A stretch of 37,047 nucleotides of DNA, taken from contig NZ_AZCZ01000027.1 in assembly GCF_001434055.1 (NCBI RefSeq), forward strand, positions 1 to 37,047, read 5' to 3'. Every line of letters begins with the position of its first letter. Positions within the stretch are counted from its first letter, which is position 1. Shown here one piece after another: positions 15,798 to 23,568 of the stretch. The notes under the pieces were generated by a model, which searched no databases, had not been told where the DNA came from, and saw nothing but the letters and a program-made list of their open reading frames with translations. The translations under genes and the position numbers were made by a program. The DNA is from Levilactobacillus parabrevis ATCC 53295 (GTDB lineage Bacteria; Bacillota; Bacilli; Lactobacillales; Lactobacillaceae).

Positions 15798-17070
15798 GAT
15801 TGACCGCCTCCTCCGCAATTCCAGCCCACTTCACGAATGGGTAATAGATTGCCGTACTGATGACGAGCTCCGCCACGGCCAAAACCAGCGCGCCCCAATT
15901 ACCACCAGTACCCAAGAATGCCTGTAAGATTCCCGGTGTCCCGTTAGCCAACGGATAGGCCACTGCTGGGACCCAATGCAGGACCAGGGCCGCCCAACTC
16001 AGCGTGATGCAGACTAACGGGGCCAGGATGAACGGTGTAAATAGTAGGGGACTAAAGATCACGGGTAGGCCCATTAATAACGGCGCATTAAAATTCCCCA
16101 GGGTCGGGACTAAGCAATACCACCCCATTCGCCGTTGTGCCGAGTTGTGCCGCACTAAAAAGATTGCTAGCAGAAGGGCCAGGACCATTCCCGGTCCCCC
16201 ACTTGTCGCATAGACATCGACCACGGTGTGCAGGGTAATCGGATGGGGCACCTGCCAACCACTATGATTCAGCACCGCAGCGAGGTTCTGGGCCGCTTCA
16301 ATTGACTGCCCCCCAACACTAGCGATTGGCCCCAAGATGCCCAACCACTGACAAGTTCCCGTGAGCAAGCCAAATCCTAATAGTGTTCCCAAACTATGTG
16401 GGAGTTGAAACGGCCACCGAGCTAGCGTCAGGAGTGCTGCATTCAAACTGACTGTCTGGGTACTGACCCAAATAAAGCCTAAACCAGTTAGTACCACCAA
16501 CCAAAGGCCCACAACCCCCACCGTCTGCTCCAGGTGCTCGTGTTCCGGATCTTGATGATTGATTAACCATCGGTACCCATTCCCCACCAGCAAGCCAACT
16601 AGGACCCCAACTAAGATACCTGAGAGCCCGAGATTACTAGAAAGCCACTGTACTGAATGATTGCTCAACACCGATTGGCGATTCACATTCAGTGACTTCA
16701 AGGCAATAATCGCGATGACTCCCGCCATCAACCGATCCCTAACCAGTGGGGTGGCCGGCGCCACCAGATAAAAGCTCACTGCAAAAGCCATTAGAATCGC
16801 CGTTAACCCTAGCGTACCTGCACTCAAGAGTCCGAGGTACTGGCGAAGGAGGTGCAATTGAAACGCCCACTTCGCCACGTGAAGCGTTTGATAATAATAC
16901 CCGCTGCGCTGTAGCCACGTCTGATTGACAAAATCAGCTAACGTTCCGACTAGAATTACAGGAAAAATCAGTCGCAGTGCCCGGTAAATGGCACTAACTT
17001 GCCGATTCCGTCGAAACTTAATTTCAAGTCCAATGAGGTTGCAACCAACCCTACTGATCCGTTCAGCCAT
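15778..17070 (-). CDS. Orphan PTS EIIC-like membrane protein (lactose/cellobiose class), substrate Glu replaced
   Basis: The 430-aa protein has about ten membrane segments and resembles CelB/ChbC-type EIIC permeases. Visible landmarks are the SGGPGMVLALLLAIFLVR helix and GNFNAPLLMGLPVIFSPLLFTPFILAPLV, which corresponds to the family motif N-x-N-E-P-x-x-F-G-x-P. Here the Glu that binds sugar in characterised EIIC proteins is Ala329. No EIIA or EIIB gene is nearby. It may be a diverged transporter borrowing EIIB from elsewhere, a transporter of another substrate, or a non-transporting relative. ATG at 17070 follows GAGGGGG; a GTG at 17079 is less likely. It overlaps the DUF915 gene and follows a HAD phosphatase gene by 85 bp, so the three probably form one operon. 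Confidence 0.75.
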   Translation of the reverse strand: MAERISRVGCNLIGLEIKFRRNRQVSAIYRALRLIFPVILVGTLADFVNQTWLQRSGYYYQTLHVAKWAFQLHLLRQYLGLLSAGTLGLTAILMAFAVSFYLVAPATPLVRDRLMAGVIAIIALKSLNVNRQSVLSNHSVQWLSSNLGLSGILVGVLVGLLVGNGYRWLINHQDPEHEHLEQTVGVVGLWLVVLTGLGFIWVSTQTVSLNAALLTLARWPFQLPHSLGTLLGFGLLTGTCQWLGILGPIASVGGQSIEAAQNLAAVLNHSGWQVPHPITLHTVVDVYATSGGPGMVLALLLAIFLVRHNSAQRRMGWYCLVPTLGNFNAPLLMGLPVIFSPLLFTPFILAPLVCITLSWAALVLHWVPAVAYPLANGTPGILQAFLGTGGNWGALVLAVAELVISTAIYYPFVKWAGIAEEAVNHESKIS

Positions 17071-17155
17071 CGGGACCACCCCCTCAATACCGCTGATTGT
17101 ACGGCATTTAGTGGTCGTCCTGTTACACGCGACACTCAGTTAGTCTGGCGATCAC

Positions 17156-17971
17156 CTAAACTAACCACTGGTCAATTTGTTGACCCACAGCACCTAACTG
17201 ATTGTTCGCAGGCAAGCGCTGAATATTTCCCGTAATAATAGCCGGGTCGGCATTTGCCACGGCAAAACCTTGACCCACCATTTCTAACATCGCGTGATCA
17301 TTGCCGGAATCGCCAAACGCTGCCATTTGCTCCGGTAAAACACCCCAGATTCGGCCTAAAGCTAACAGTGCGGTGGCTTTACTGACCAGTGGCAGCGTCA
17401 CGTTCATGCCACCTAGACCACTGCTAGTTCCCACCAAGTGGTTCTGAAAATGTTGATTAAATGCCGCCACCTGAGCGACCACGTCTGTCTTGAGCCACGT
17501 CACGTCAATCTTCAATATAGCATCTGTCACCTGAAGCAGATCTGAAACACTCGTCAGACTGGGATAAAAAGCTTGAGATTCATGGAATCGCTGACTCGTC
17601 GCCGGTAACTCAGTGTACGCCCGATTCCGGCCGCACACGATCACAAAACAGTCAGCCATGATGGGAACCGTCTTCAGCCAGGTCACCGCGGCTTGCCAGT
17701 CCTGTGGCGCAATTGCTTGGGACTGCAGTTGCTTCCCCGTCCCGGTCACTGTCAACGCACCATCCTCAACGATATAGGTTAATGTTGCCCGATTGGCCAG
17801 TGGTGCAAACAACGCTTGCACGTGGTCTAACGGGTCGCCTGTCGTTACCACAAAGCGCATTTCGCGGCGTGCCAGCGCCGCCAGTTGTGCATCAAACTGA
17901 TGCTGGTTGTAGTGACCATTTTCATCTAAAAACGTCCCATCTAAATCCGTTGCGATAATCTTTGGTCGCAT
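17156..17971 (-). CDS. Cof-type HAD-superfamily hydrolase
   Basis: The 271-aa phosphatase is paralogous in class, not close in sequence, to the one at 14111-14926. Motif I is IIATDLDGTFLDENG (Asp9 and Asp11), motif II is FVVTTGDP, the Lys is in LPLVSKATALLALG, and motif IV is MAAFGDSGNDHAMLEMVGQGFAVANA. ATG at 17971 follows AAGGG at about 10 nt. The longer in-frame extension to 18067 has no site and is rejected. It is the first gene of the likely operon with the EIIC-like and DUF915 genes. This could mean that it dephosphorylates a sugar phosphate delivered by the permease, which is an inference only. Confidence 0.88.
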   Translation of the reverse strand: MRPKIIATDLDGTFLDENGHYNQHQFDAQLAALARREMRFVVTTGDPLDHVQALFAPLANRATLTYIVEDGALTVTGTGKQLQSQAIAPQDWQAAVTWLKTVPIMADCFVIVCGRNRAYTELPATSQRFHESQAFYPSLTSVSDLLQVTDAILKIDVTWLKTDVVAQVAAFNQHFQNHLVGTSSGLGGMNVTLPLVSKATALLALGRIWGVLPEQMAAFGDSGNDHAMLEMVGQGFAVANADPAIITGNIQRLPANNQLGAVGQQIDQWLV

Positions 17972-18181
17972 CCACTGACACCCTTTCTTGAAATAACATA
18001 CCCCCATCATACCTGGCCATTCAGCCCAGTACAACGCATTTCTCTTATAAATAAAATCATAAAACAAACGCCGTCATACCAGGGATACCGATAGGCTAAA
18101 TGGCTTAATCTAGTATCTGTTTCAGTAACGATTCATCCCCCCAAAAGACCATCCACAATCAAGATAGTCGGCCACAAAAAT

Positions 18182-18214
18182 AAAAATCGCCCTGGATTTC
18201 TCCAGCGCGATTCG
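18182..18214 (-). terminator. Terminator of the first D-Ala-D-Ala carboxypeptidase gene
   Basis: On the minus strand AATCGCGCTGG pairs with CCAGGGCGATT around a short loop, followed by TTTTATTTTTG. Confidence 0.85.
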
Positions 18215-18229
18215 GCAACTATTTAAAGA

Positions 18230-19396
18230 TTAAGCATCCATGCCCAAACTGTAGGCGTGGTTCATCAATGACTTGGTTTCGGTAAATTCGTTCTCATCGT
18301 GCAGAACGACCGTGATCACCCGGTGCTTACCGGCTTTCTGGCCAGTCCCCACGAAGCAGTACCCTGCCAGTGGCGTATACCCGGTCTTCAAACCGTCCAC
18401 GTTCAGGCTCGCCTGATAATACTTGCGACCCTGTAACATGTTGTTGTAGTTATAGCATAATTGACCGTTGACCCGCTTGGAACCGACAGAACCATCCGTC
18501 AGAATCTGCGGGTAATCCTTGATCAGATGCCGCGCGATCAACGCCACATCCTTAGCGGAAACCATGTTGGCGTTGGCAGAACCGTAGTTGTAGCCAAACG
18601 CCTTTAAATCACTGTTTTCCAAACCAGAAGCGGAGACAAAGCTGGCCTTGTCCAAATTCCAGGATTGCGCTTGCGCATTCATCTTCTTGATGAATTTAGC
18701 GTTACTGCCAGAAACCCATTGGCCCAGCGCGATGGCGGCGTTGTTCGACGAATCTAGCAGTGCCGCATCGTATAATTCCTTAACCGTATACTTGTGATTG
18801 CTGTAGAACCTGAAGCCCCCACAGCTAGCACTATTGCCCATGGCAACTAACCCCCGATTATTGGTCTTCACGATGTCGGTCCACTTACCGGAACCATTGT
18901 CGATCTTATCCAAGACCAGGTACAGCGTCATCAGCTTGGAAACGGAAGCGATTGGCCGCGCCGTATTCGCACGCTTAGACCAAACCGCCTTACCCGTCGT
19001 GTAGTCTAAAGCAACGGCATTTTTGGCGTATTTCAGCCCAAATGGTGCCTTTCCCTTCTTCAGGTAGCCATGCCAGATCCAGCCCTTAACGGAGCCGCTC
19101 TTGTTAGCAACGTAGTAGTAAATTCCCTTGGAGTTACTGTGCTTGAGTGTGGCCTGTTGCGTCACGTACCAGGTTGTGTTGGGATAGCCCTTCATCGTAG
19201 CGATTCTCTTGTTATGTGCCTTATTGTAAATGGCTCCCGCTGCACTCTTCTTATGATAAGCGGCTTTCGTCACTGATTTCGTCGACACCGTGGTGTAAGT
19301 TGCGGCGTTGGCGGTCACCTGAACGTTTACGGCAGCCCCTAATGTGACCGTAAACAACAGGGCCAGCATGAACCCCTTGAACTTTGAAATTCTCAT
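18230..19396 (-). CDS. D-alanyl-D-alanine carboxypeptidase, peptidase S11, with N-terminal SH3-like domain
   Basis: This 388-aa exported penicillin-binding protein trims the terminal D-Ala of peptidoglycan stem peptides. It has a signal peptide (residues 1-31, ending VTANAA). An N-terminal domain at about 35-118 has the shape of a GW/SH3-like wall-binding module (TTWYVTQQATLKH, GSVKGWIWHGYLKKGKAP). The S11 catalytic domain follows, with SVSK at 151-154, SSN at 216-218 and KTG at 337-339. It lacks the C-terminal amphipathic anchor region of DacA, so it is about the length of the catalytic core plus module. ATG at 19396 follows AGGGG at about 11 nt. A close paralog lies just upstream; both have WalR-like sites. 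Confidence 0.92.
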   Translation of the reverse strand: MRISKFKGFMLALLFTVTLGAAVNVQVTANAATYTTVSTKSVTKAAYHKKSAAGAIYNKAHNKRIATMKGYPNTTWYVTQQATLKHSNSKGIYYYVANKSGSVKGWIWHGYLKKGKAPFGLKYAKNAVALDYTTGKAVWSKRANTARPIASVSKLMTLYLVLDKIDNGSGKWTDIVKTNNRGLVAMGNSASCGGFRFYSNHKYTVKELYDAALLDSSNNAAIALGQWVSGSNAKFIKKMNAQAQSWNLDKASFVSASGLENSDLKAFGYNYGSANANMVSAKDVALIARHLIKDYPQILTDGSVGSKRVNGQLCYNYNNMLQGRKYYQASLNVDGLKTGYTPLAGYCFVGTGQKAGKHRVITVVLHDENEFTETKSLMNHAYSLGMDA

Positions 19397-19476
19397 TGGT
19401 ATGTATTCCCCTTTTCTAATCTCTAACCCACAGCCTACCATGTTAAATAGACCGCAGACAAGGGGTCGCGCGACTT

Positions 19477-19493
19477 TGTAACCTAGTTGTTGG
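19477..19493 (+). promoter_or_regulatory. Degenerate WalR-like site upstream of the first carboxypeptidase gene
   Basis: TGTAAC-CTAGT-TGTTGG has one perfect half and one with two mismatches to TGTWAH. The surrounding GCGACTTTGTAACCTAGTTGT aligns with the better site at 20978-20994, showing that the two paralogous genes share upstream as well as coding ancestry. The site lies about 80 bp before the start codon, on the strand opposite the gene. Confidence 0.35.
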
Positions 19494-19600
19494 GACCGTA
19501 ATTTTACCGTAATCCATCACTTGTCGGCTGAACTAATTGTGGACTTTACTTTTACCCACCAACCCTATCCTATCGCCTGAGTTGCCCTTGACCCCAAAGT

Positions 19601-19644
19601 AAAAAGCGTCCAGTGAGAACCAATCGATTCTCACTGATGCTTTC
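19601..19644 (-). terminator. Terminator of the second D-Ala-D-Ala carboxypeptidase gene
   Basis: On the minus strand a GCATCAGTGAGAA arm pairs with TTCTCACTGGACGC, followed by TTTTTAC. The two carboxypeptidase genes are therefore separate transcription units. The rest of 19397-19703 holds only the upstream region of the 18230 gene. Confidence 0.82.
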
Positions 19645-19703
19645 AAGCAAGGGAATTCTGCCTAGCTTATATTAAAATCTATGCGTTTTTAGCTACACAC
19701 AGC

Positions 19704-20876
19704 CTAGTTATTCATGCTGATCATACCGTAAGCATGATTCATGAGCGACCGTGTTTCTGTGAACTCATTTTCATCATGTAGGACGACCGTAATCACCCGG
19801 TGCTTGCCGGACTTCTGACCCGTCCCAACGAAACAGTAACCGGCCAATGGCGTGTAACCGGTCTTTAACCCATCAACCTTCAAAGACGCGCGGTAGTATT
19901 TCCGTCCCTTCAACAAGTTGTTGTAATTGTGGCAAACCTGCCCGTTGACCTTCATTGAGCCAATCTTACCGTCCTTCAAGACCCGCGGATACTGAGTCAT
20001 CAGATGACGCGCAATCAACGCCACATCCTTAGCCGAAACCTTGTTGGCGTTGGCCTTGCCATAGGCGTAGCCGTACTGCCGCAAGTCGCTGTTCTCCAAG
20101 CCGGATGCTGAAACAAAGTGAGCTTGGCCCATCTTCCAGGCCTTGGCCTGCGCATTCATTTTCCGAATGAACTTACCGTTACTGCCACCGACCCACTGGC
20201 CCAGTGCAATCGCTGAGTTGTTAGATGAATCCAAGAAGGCTGCGTAGTAGAGCTGACGAACCGTGTACTTATGGTTCAGCTTAAAGTGGAAGCCGCCATA
20301 CGCAGCACTACGACTCATCGAGACCAGACCGCGACTGGTAATCTTGATTTTGTGATTCCAGTTACGCGACTTGCCATCGATCTTCTTCAACGTCAGATAC
20401 AATGTCATCAGTTTAGAAACGGACGCAATTGGTCGCGCCGTGTTGGCGTGCTTGGCCCAAACGACCTTCCCCGTCTTCGCGTCCATGGCAACGGCCGCTC
20501 TGGCTTTAGTCAAAGTAAACGGTGCCTTCCCCTTTTTCAGGTACCCGTGCCAAATCCAGCCCTTAACGCTACTCTTGCTATTCTTGACGTAGAAGTAAAT
20601 TCCCTTGGTCTTCCCGTGCTTCAACGTTGCTTGCTTGGTGGCATACCACGTTGTGTGGGGGTGTGCAGTTAGGTTAATAACCTTACGGGTGTGCCGCTTG
20701 TTGAAGATGGCGCCTTTGGCACTCTTCTTGTGATAAGCCGTTTTCTTGATTGATTTGGTGCTGACCGTCTTATACCCAGTGGCAGCGTTCACCGGCACAA
20801 CTGGACTAACTACGCCGCCTACCGTAATGGCCACGGCAAACGCGATAAGACCGCGTTTCATATGTACTTTACGCAT
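19704..20876 (-). CDS. D-alanyl-D-alanine carboxypeptidase, peptidase S11, paralog
   Basis: The 390-aa protein has the same architecture as the protein at 18230-19396. It has a signal peptide (cleavage near VNAATG, residue 33), an SH3-like module (about 36-120) and an S11 domain with SVSK at 152-155, SSN at 217-219 and KTG near 338-340. The C-terminal stretches around GLKTGYTPLAGYCFVGTGQK and KHRVITVVLHDENEFTET are nearly identical between the two, while the modules differ more. This copy is more basic. ATG at 20876 lies 8 nt after AAGGG. A long in-frame extension to 21041 covers the promoter and is rejected. A perfect WalR-type box lies upstream. Confidence 0.92.
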   Translation of the reverse strand: MRKVHMKRGLIAFAVAITVGGVVSPVVPVNAATGYKTVSTKSIKKTAYHKKSAKGAIFNKRHTRKVINLTAHPHTTWYATKQATLKHGKTKGIYFYVKNSKSSVKGWIWHGYLKKGKAPFTLTKARAAVAMDAKTGKVVWAKHANTARPIASVSKLMTLYLTLKKIDGKSRNWNHKIKITSRGLVSMSRSAAYGGFHFKLNHKYTVRQLYYAAFLDSSNNSAIALGQWVGGSNGKFIRKMNAQAKAWKMGQAHFVSASGLENSDLRQYGYAYGKANANKVSAKDVALIARHLMTQYPRVLKDGKIGSMKVNGQVCHNYNNLLKGRKYYRASLKVDGLKTGYTPLAGYCFVGTGQKSGKHRVITVVLHDENEFTETRSLMNHAYGMISMNN

Positions 20877-20922
20877 AACTCGAACCCTTCCTATCCAACA
20901 ATAATTAAGACAACTAACGATT

Positions 20923-20951
20923 AGAATAGCACTCTTTCTCAGCAACCGAAA
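20923..20951 (-). promoter_or_regulatory. Putative promoter of the second carboxypeptidase gene
   Basis: On the minus strand TTTCGG (20951-20946) and TATTCT (20928-20923) are 17 bp apart. The WalR-type box begins 27 bp upstream of the -35 position, a location compatible with activation. Confidence 0.4.
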
Positions 20952-20977
20952 GCGTTCTGGGGGGACACTAGTGCGAC

Positions 20978-20994
20978 TGTAACGTAGTTGTAAA
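20978..20994 (+). promoter_or_regulatory. Perfect WalR (YycF)-type box
   Basis: TGTAAC-GTAGT-TGTAAA matches TGTWAH-N5-TGTWAH at every defined position. It lies about 100 bp upstream of the carboxypeptidase start codon, on the opposite strand. WalR control of peptidoglycan-trimming enzymes is well known in low-GC Gram-positive bacteria. Confidence 0.6.
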
Positions 20995-21049
20995 AATAAT
21001 TTTGCCGCTGAACAGCTCATAGCATAGAAACGATTTTTCACGGCTGCGG

Positions 21050-21078
21050 TTGCAATTCCCGGGTAAACTCGTTAAGCT
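21050..21078 (+). promoter_or_regulatory. Putative promoter of the thiamin operon
   Basis: TTGCAA (21050-21055) and TAAGCT (21073-21078) are 17 bp apart, immediately upstream of the TPP aptamer. The -10 match is moderate. Confidence 0.4.
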
Positions 21079-21091
21079 AAGATTAATCAAA

Positions 21092-21167
21092 TACGACTGG
21101 GGTGCCATCGCGGCTGAGATCAAACCCATTGAACCTGCTCTGGTTAATACCAGCGAAGGGAACGCGT
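21092..21167 (+). ncRNA. TPP riboswitch (THI element)
   Basis: The conserved aptamer blocks appear in order: GGGGTGCC, GGCTGAGAT, then ACCCATTGAACCTG, then CTGGTTAATACCAGCGAAGGGAA. The closing stem is formed by TACG at 21092 and CGTA at the end. It precedes ykoE and is followed by a terminator, so thiamin pyrophosphate should shut off transcription of the operon. Confidence 0.95.
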
Positions 21168-21185
21168 AATCAATAGCTATCAATG

Positions 21186-21217
21186 ACCCCACTAAGTGTA
21201 TTAGTGGGGATTTTTTT
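21186..21217 (+). terminator. Terminator of the TPP riboswitch expression platform
   Basis: CCCCACTAA pairs with TTAGTGGGG, followed by seven T. It lies 20 bp after the aptamer and 47 bp before the ykoE start, as expected for transcription attenuation. Confidence 0.88.
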
Positions 21218-21263
21218 AGCATTGGTGGCCCCTCAGCGTCAAAATTTTAGGAGGCGGATGCTT

Positions 21264-21818
21264 ATGAAACGTTGGCATATTAGAGATATTATTTTAGTAA
21301 CGATTATTGCAATTTTTATGGGCGTTATTTTTTGGGCAATTGGTCCGGTTTACACAATTTTGGCGGCAGCTTTAGCGCCATTCGGGTTACAACCGCTAGC
21401 AAATGAACTGTTGTTAGGAATCTGGGTCATGGCGGGGCCCCTCGCCGGTTTCGTGATTCGGATTCCCGGCGCGGCAACCTTGGGTGAATTGCTGGGTGCC
21501 GTGGTAGAAATGTTTCTCGGCGGTATCTGGGGAGCCAGCACCCTGATTTCCGGTGTCCTCCAAGGTTTCGGTTCCGAACTCGGTTTCATCTTCACCGGCT
21601 ACAAGCGTTACGGCTGGTTCACGCTAGCTATGAGCACGCTTACCACGACCATCGTCACCTTCGCATGGGACCTGATTCGTAACGGGTACACGGCTTACCA
21701 CTTACCATTTCTGTTACTGTTGTTCGTTGTGCGGTTGCTGTCCGTCTTCGTCTTCGGTGGCGTGCTGACCAAGCTGATCAACAATCTCCTAGTGCGCGCC
21801 CACGTTTTGAAGGACTAA
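21264..21818 (+). CDS. ykoE: ECF transporter S component for thiamin precursor (YkoE)
   Basis: The 184-aa membrane protein is the substrate-binding subunit of an energy-coupling-factor transporter for thiamin or its pyrimidine moiety HMP. About five to six hydrophobic segments are visible, with the YkoE-like stretches RIPGAATLGELLGAVVEMFLGG and GLQGFG-like GVLQGFGSELGFIFTGYKRYG. The ATG at 21264 lies 9 nt after AGGAGG; the ATG at 21258 is too close. Control is by the TPP riboswitch directly upstream. The partner genes ykoD and ykoC follow, but only after a 340-bp gap filled by structured repeat B. Confidence 0.92.
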   Translation: MKRWHIRDIILVTIIAIFMGVIFWAIGPVYTILAAALAPFGLQPLANELLLGIWVMAGPLAGFVIRIPGAATLGELLGAVVEMFLGGIWGASTLISGVLQGFGSELGFIFTGYKRYGWFTLAMSTLTTTIVTFAWDLIRNGYTAYHLPFLLLLFVVRLLSVFVFGGVLTKLINNLLVRAHVLKD

Positions 21819-21827
21819 CCTTTTTGT

Positions 21828-22017
21828 CGCCTTACCGGGTGGCGCAAATAAACTGGAACGCTGGGGCGGACGCCGGAAGCCAAAGAACGGTCTTCTGGCT
21901 TGTCTTTGAACCTCTAAGAACCGAGTTTCAAAGACACCAATTCTCTAAGTGGCAGAATCGCCACTAAGAGAATTCCCACGGCTGAGCTTATTTGCGCCAC
22001 CCTCACGGCTTACATGG
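21828..22017 (-). repeat. Structured intergenic repeat, copy B (190 bp, intact), inside the thiamin operon
   Basis: The closing stem is an exact 15-bp inverted repeat, gggtggcgcaaataa at 21837-21851 and its complement at 21988-22002. HP1 is gccggaag/cttctggc (21872-21879, 21892-21899; one G-T pair), with loop ccaaagaacggt. HP2 is tgtctttgaa/ttcaaagaca (21901-21910, 21927-21936). HP3 is aattctctaagtggc/gccactaagagaatt (21939-21953, 21960-21974), with the same A-A mismatch as copy A. Ends CGCCTTACCGGG and CCTCACGGCTTACATGG match copy D in reverse. It is in reverse orientation relative to the ykoE-ykoD direction. Confidence 0.88.
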
Positions 22018-22158
22018 ATTCAGCCCTTCAAACTTGCTACCTTCTTTAACCACAAGTAAGCTTCGAACTATCAGAATTTCTGACAACTACAAGCAATCAT
22101 TCACACACCATCAAGCAACATATTTTCAAGTCTTTCAAGCAGTATTGGGGGAATTTAT

Positions 22159-23568
22159 TTGGCTACCGTCACGGTACAATCACTCACTTACACCTATCCG
22201 AAGCAAGACCAGCCGGTGCTGAATCACCTTTCTGGCACCTTTCCTGCTGGCAAATTTTCACTACTGACCGGCGTATCCGGCGGCGGCAAGTCGACGCTAC
22301 TCAAGTTGATTGCCGGACTGCTCCCTAACGCCGGTGATACGATTACGTTTGACGGTCACCCACTCAGCAGCGTCGCCCCAACCCAGCGCGCCGCCACCGT
22401 GGCCATGCTCTTCCAAGAACCCAGCACGCAGTTCACCATGGATACCGTCCAAAACGAACTGCGCTTCGCCTTAGAGAATCAACAGGTGCCTGCCGAACAG
22501 ATTGCGCAACGCAGTGATGCCGCGCTGTCCTTCGTGGGTATTTCAGATTTGAAATTTCGTAAGCTCATGCAGCTCTCTGGTGGCGAGCAACAGAAGGTGG
22601 CTTTGGCCATCATCGTTGCCATGAACAGCGATGTCATCCTTTTAGACGAGCCATTTGCTAGCATCGATCCGCCAACCCGCTTAGCCCTGTTGGAAAAACT
22701 GGTGGCGCTATGCACCGACCGGGGCAAGACAATCGTTCTGGCTGATCACGACCTCAGTGGCTATCAACAATGGGTCGACCACCTCGCCGTGTTAGCGGAT
22801 GGTCAGCTCAACTTACTCTCCGCAACCGAGACGCAGCAACGGTTTGCGGCTTTCACACCACAGCGCCTGCGTCTGTCACACGTGCAGTTGCCGACCGAGC
22901 AGCTCACAACCTGTCTCCACGGCACCCAACTTGGTCTGGCCCACGGCGACCGGCAGCTCCTGACACCACAAGATCTACGCTTTTACGCACACCGAACGAC
23001 CCTGATTACCGGTCCCAACGGCAGTGGTAAATCCACACTGTTCAAGGCACTCGTTCGCTTGGGTCACTACCAAGGCCACATCGCCTACCGCGATACCGAC
23101 ATTAAAAAGCTCCGGAAACGCCACTACGCCCGGCAAGTCGGCCTAATGTTTCAGTCGGCCACCGCACAATTTCTCAACGTCACCGTTGCTGAGGAACTGG
23201 CACTCTCGCAGAAATACGGCAATAGCACTTACTTCACGTCAACGCGGGTTCAAGCCCTTCTACGCGACCTCAACCTCGATGGCCGTGATGATCAGGTGCT
23301 CTATTCCCTGAGTAGCGGTCAACAGAAAAAGCTTCAGCTCCTGTGCATGCTCATGATGACACCAGAAGTCCTGTTGCTCGATGAACCTTTAAAGGGACTG
23401 GATTACGCCTCAATTCAAACGGTCATGACCATCCTGACCACGGTGCAACGTGAGCTCGACCTCACGCTGATTCTGATCAGCCATCAACTCAGTGGGTTGG
23501 ATGGCTTGGTCGATCTGCATTTGCAATTAGCCGACCAACACTTGACTTACCAGGGGGTGAGCGCATGA
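22159..23568 (+). CDS. ykoD: ECF transporter ATPase with two ABC domains (YkoD)
   Basis: The 469-aa cytoplasmic ATPase energises thiamin-precursor uptake with YkoE and YkoC. It contains two complete ABC domains. The first has GVSGGGKSTLLKL near residue 39, LSGGEQQKVALA and VILLDEPFASIDPP. The second has GPNGSGKSTLFKAL near 285, LSSGQQKKLQLL and VLLLDEPLKGLD. Fusion of the two EcfA-like ATPases in one chain is typical of YkoD. The start is TTG at 22159, 8 nt after GGGGGAA. It lies 340 bp after ykoE, with repeat B between, and overlaps ykoC by 4 bp (ATGA). Whether a second promoter lies between repeat B and this gene is unclear. Confidence 0.93.
   Translation: MATVTVQSLTYTYPKQDQPVLNHLSGTFPAGKFSLLTGVSGGGKSTLLKLIAGLLPNAGDTITFDGHPLSSVAPTQRAATVAMLFQEPSTQFTMDTVQNELRFALENQQVPAEQIAQRSDAALSFVGISDLKFRKLMQLSGGEQQKVALAIIVAMNSDVILLDEPFASIDPPTRLALLEKLVALCTDRGKTIVLADHDLSGYQQWVDHLAVLADGQLNLLSATETQQRFAAFTPQRLRLSHVQLPTEQLTTCLHGTQLGLAHGDRQLLTPQDLRFYAHRTTLITGPNGSGKSTLFKALVRLGHYQGHIAYRDTDIKKLRKRHYARQVGLMFQSATAQFLNVTVAEELALSQKYGNSTYFTSTRVQALLRDLNLDGRDDQVLYSLSSGQQKKLQLLCMLMMTPEVLLLDEPLKGLDYASIQTVMTILTTVQRELDLTLILISHQLSGLDGLVDLHLQLADQHLTYQGVSA

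Noticed and set aside
21828-22017. Second riboswitch between ykoE and ykoD
   Set aside because: The same element occurs before unrelated genes in either orientation, so a ligand-specific thiamin switch is unlikely; the TPP aptamer is upstream of ykoE.
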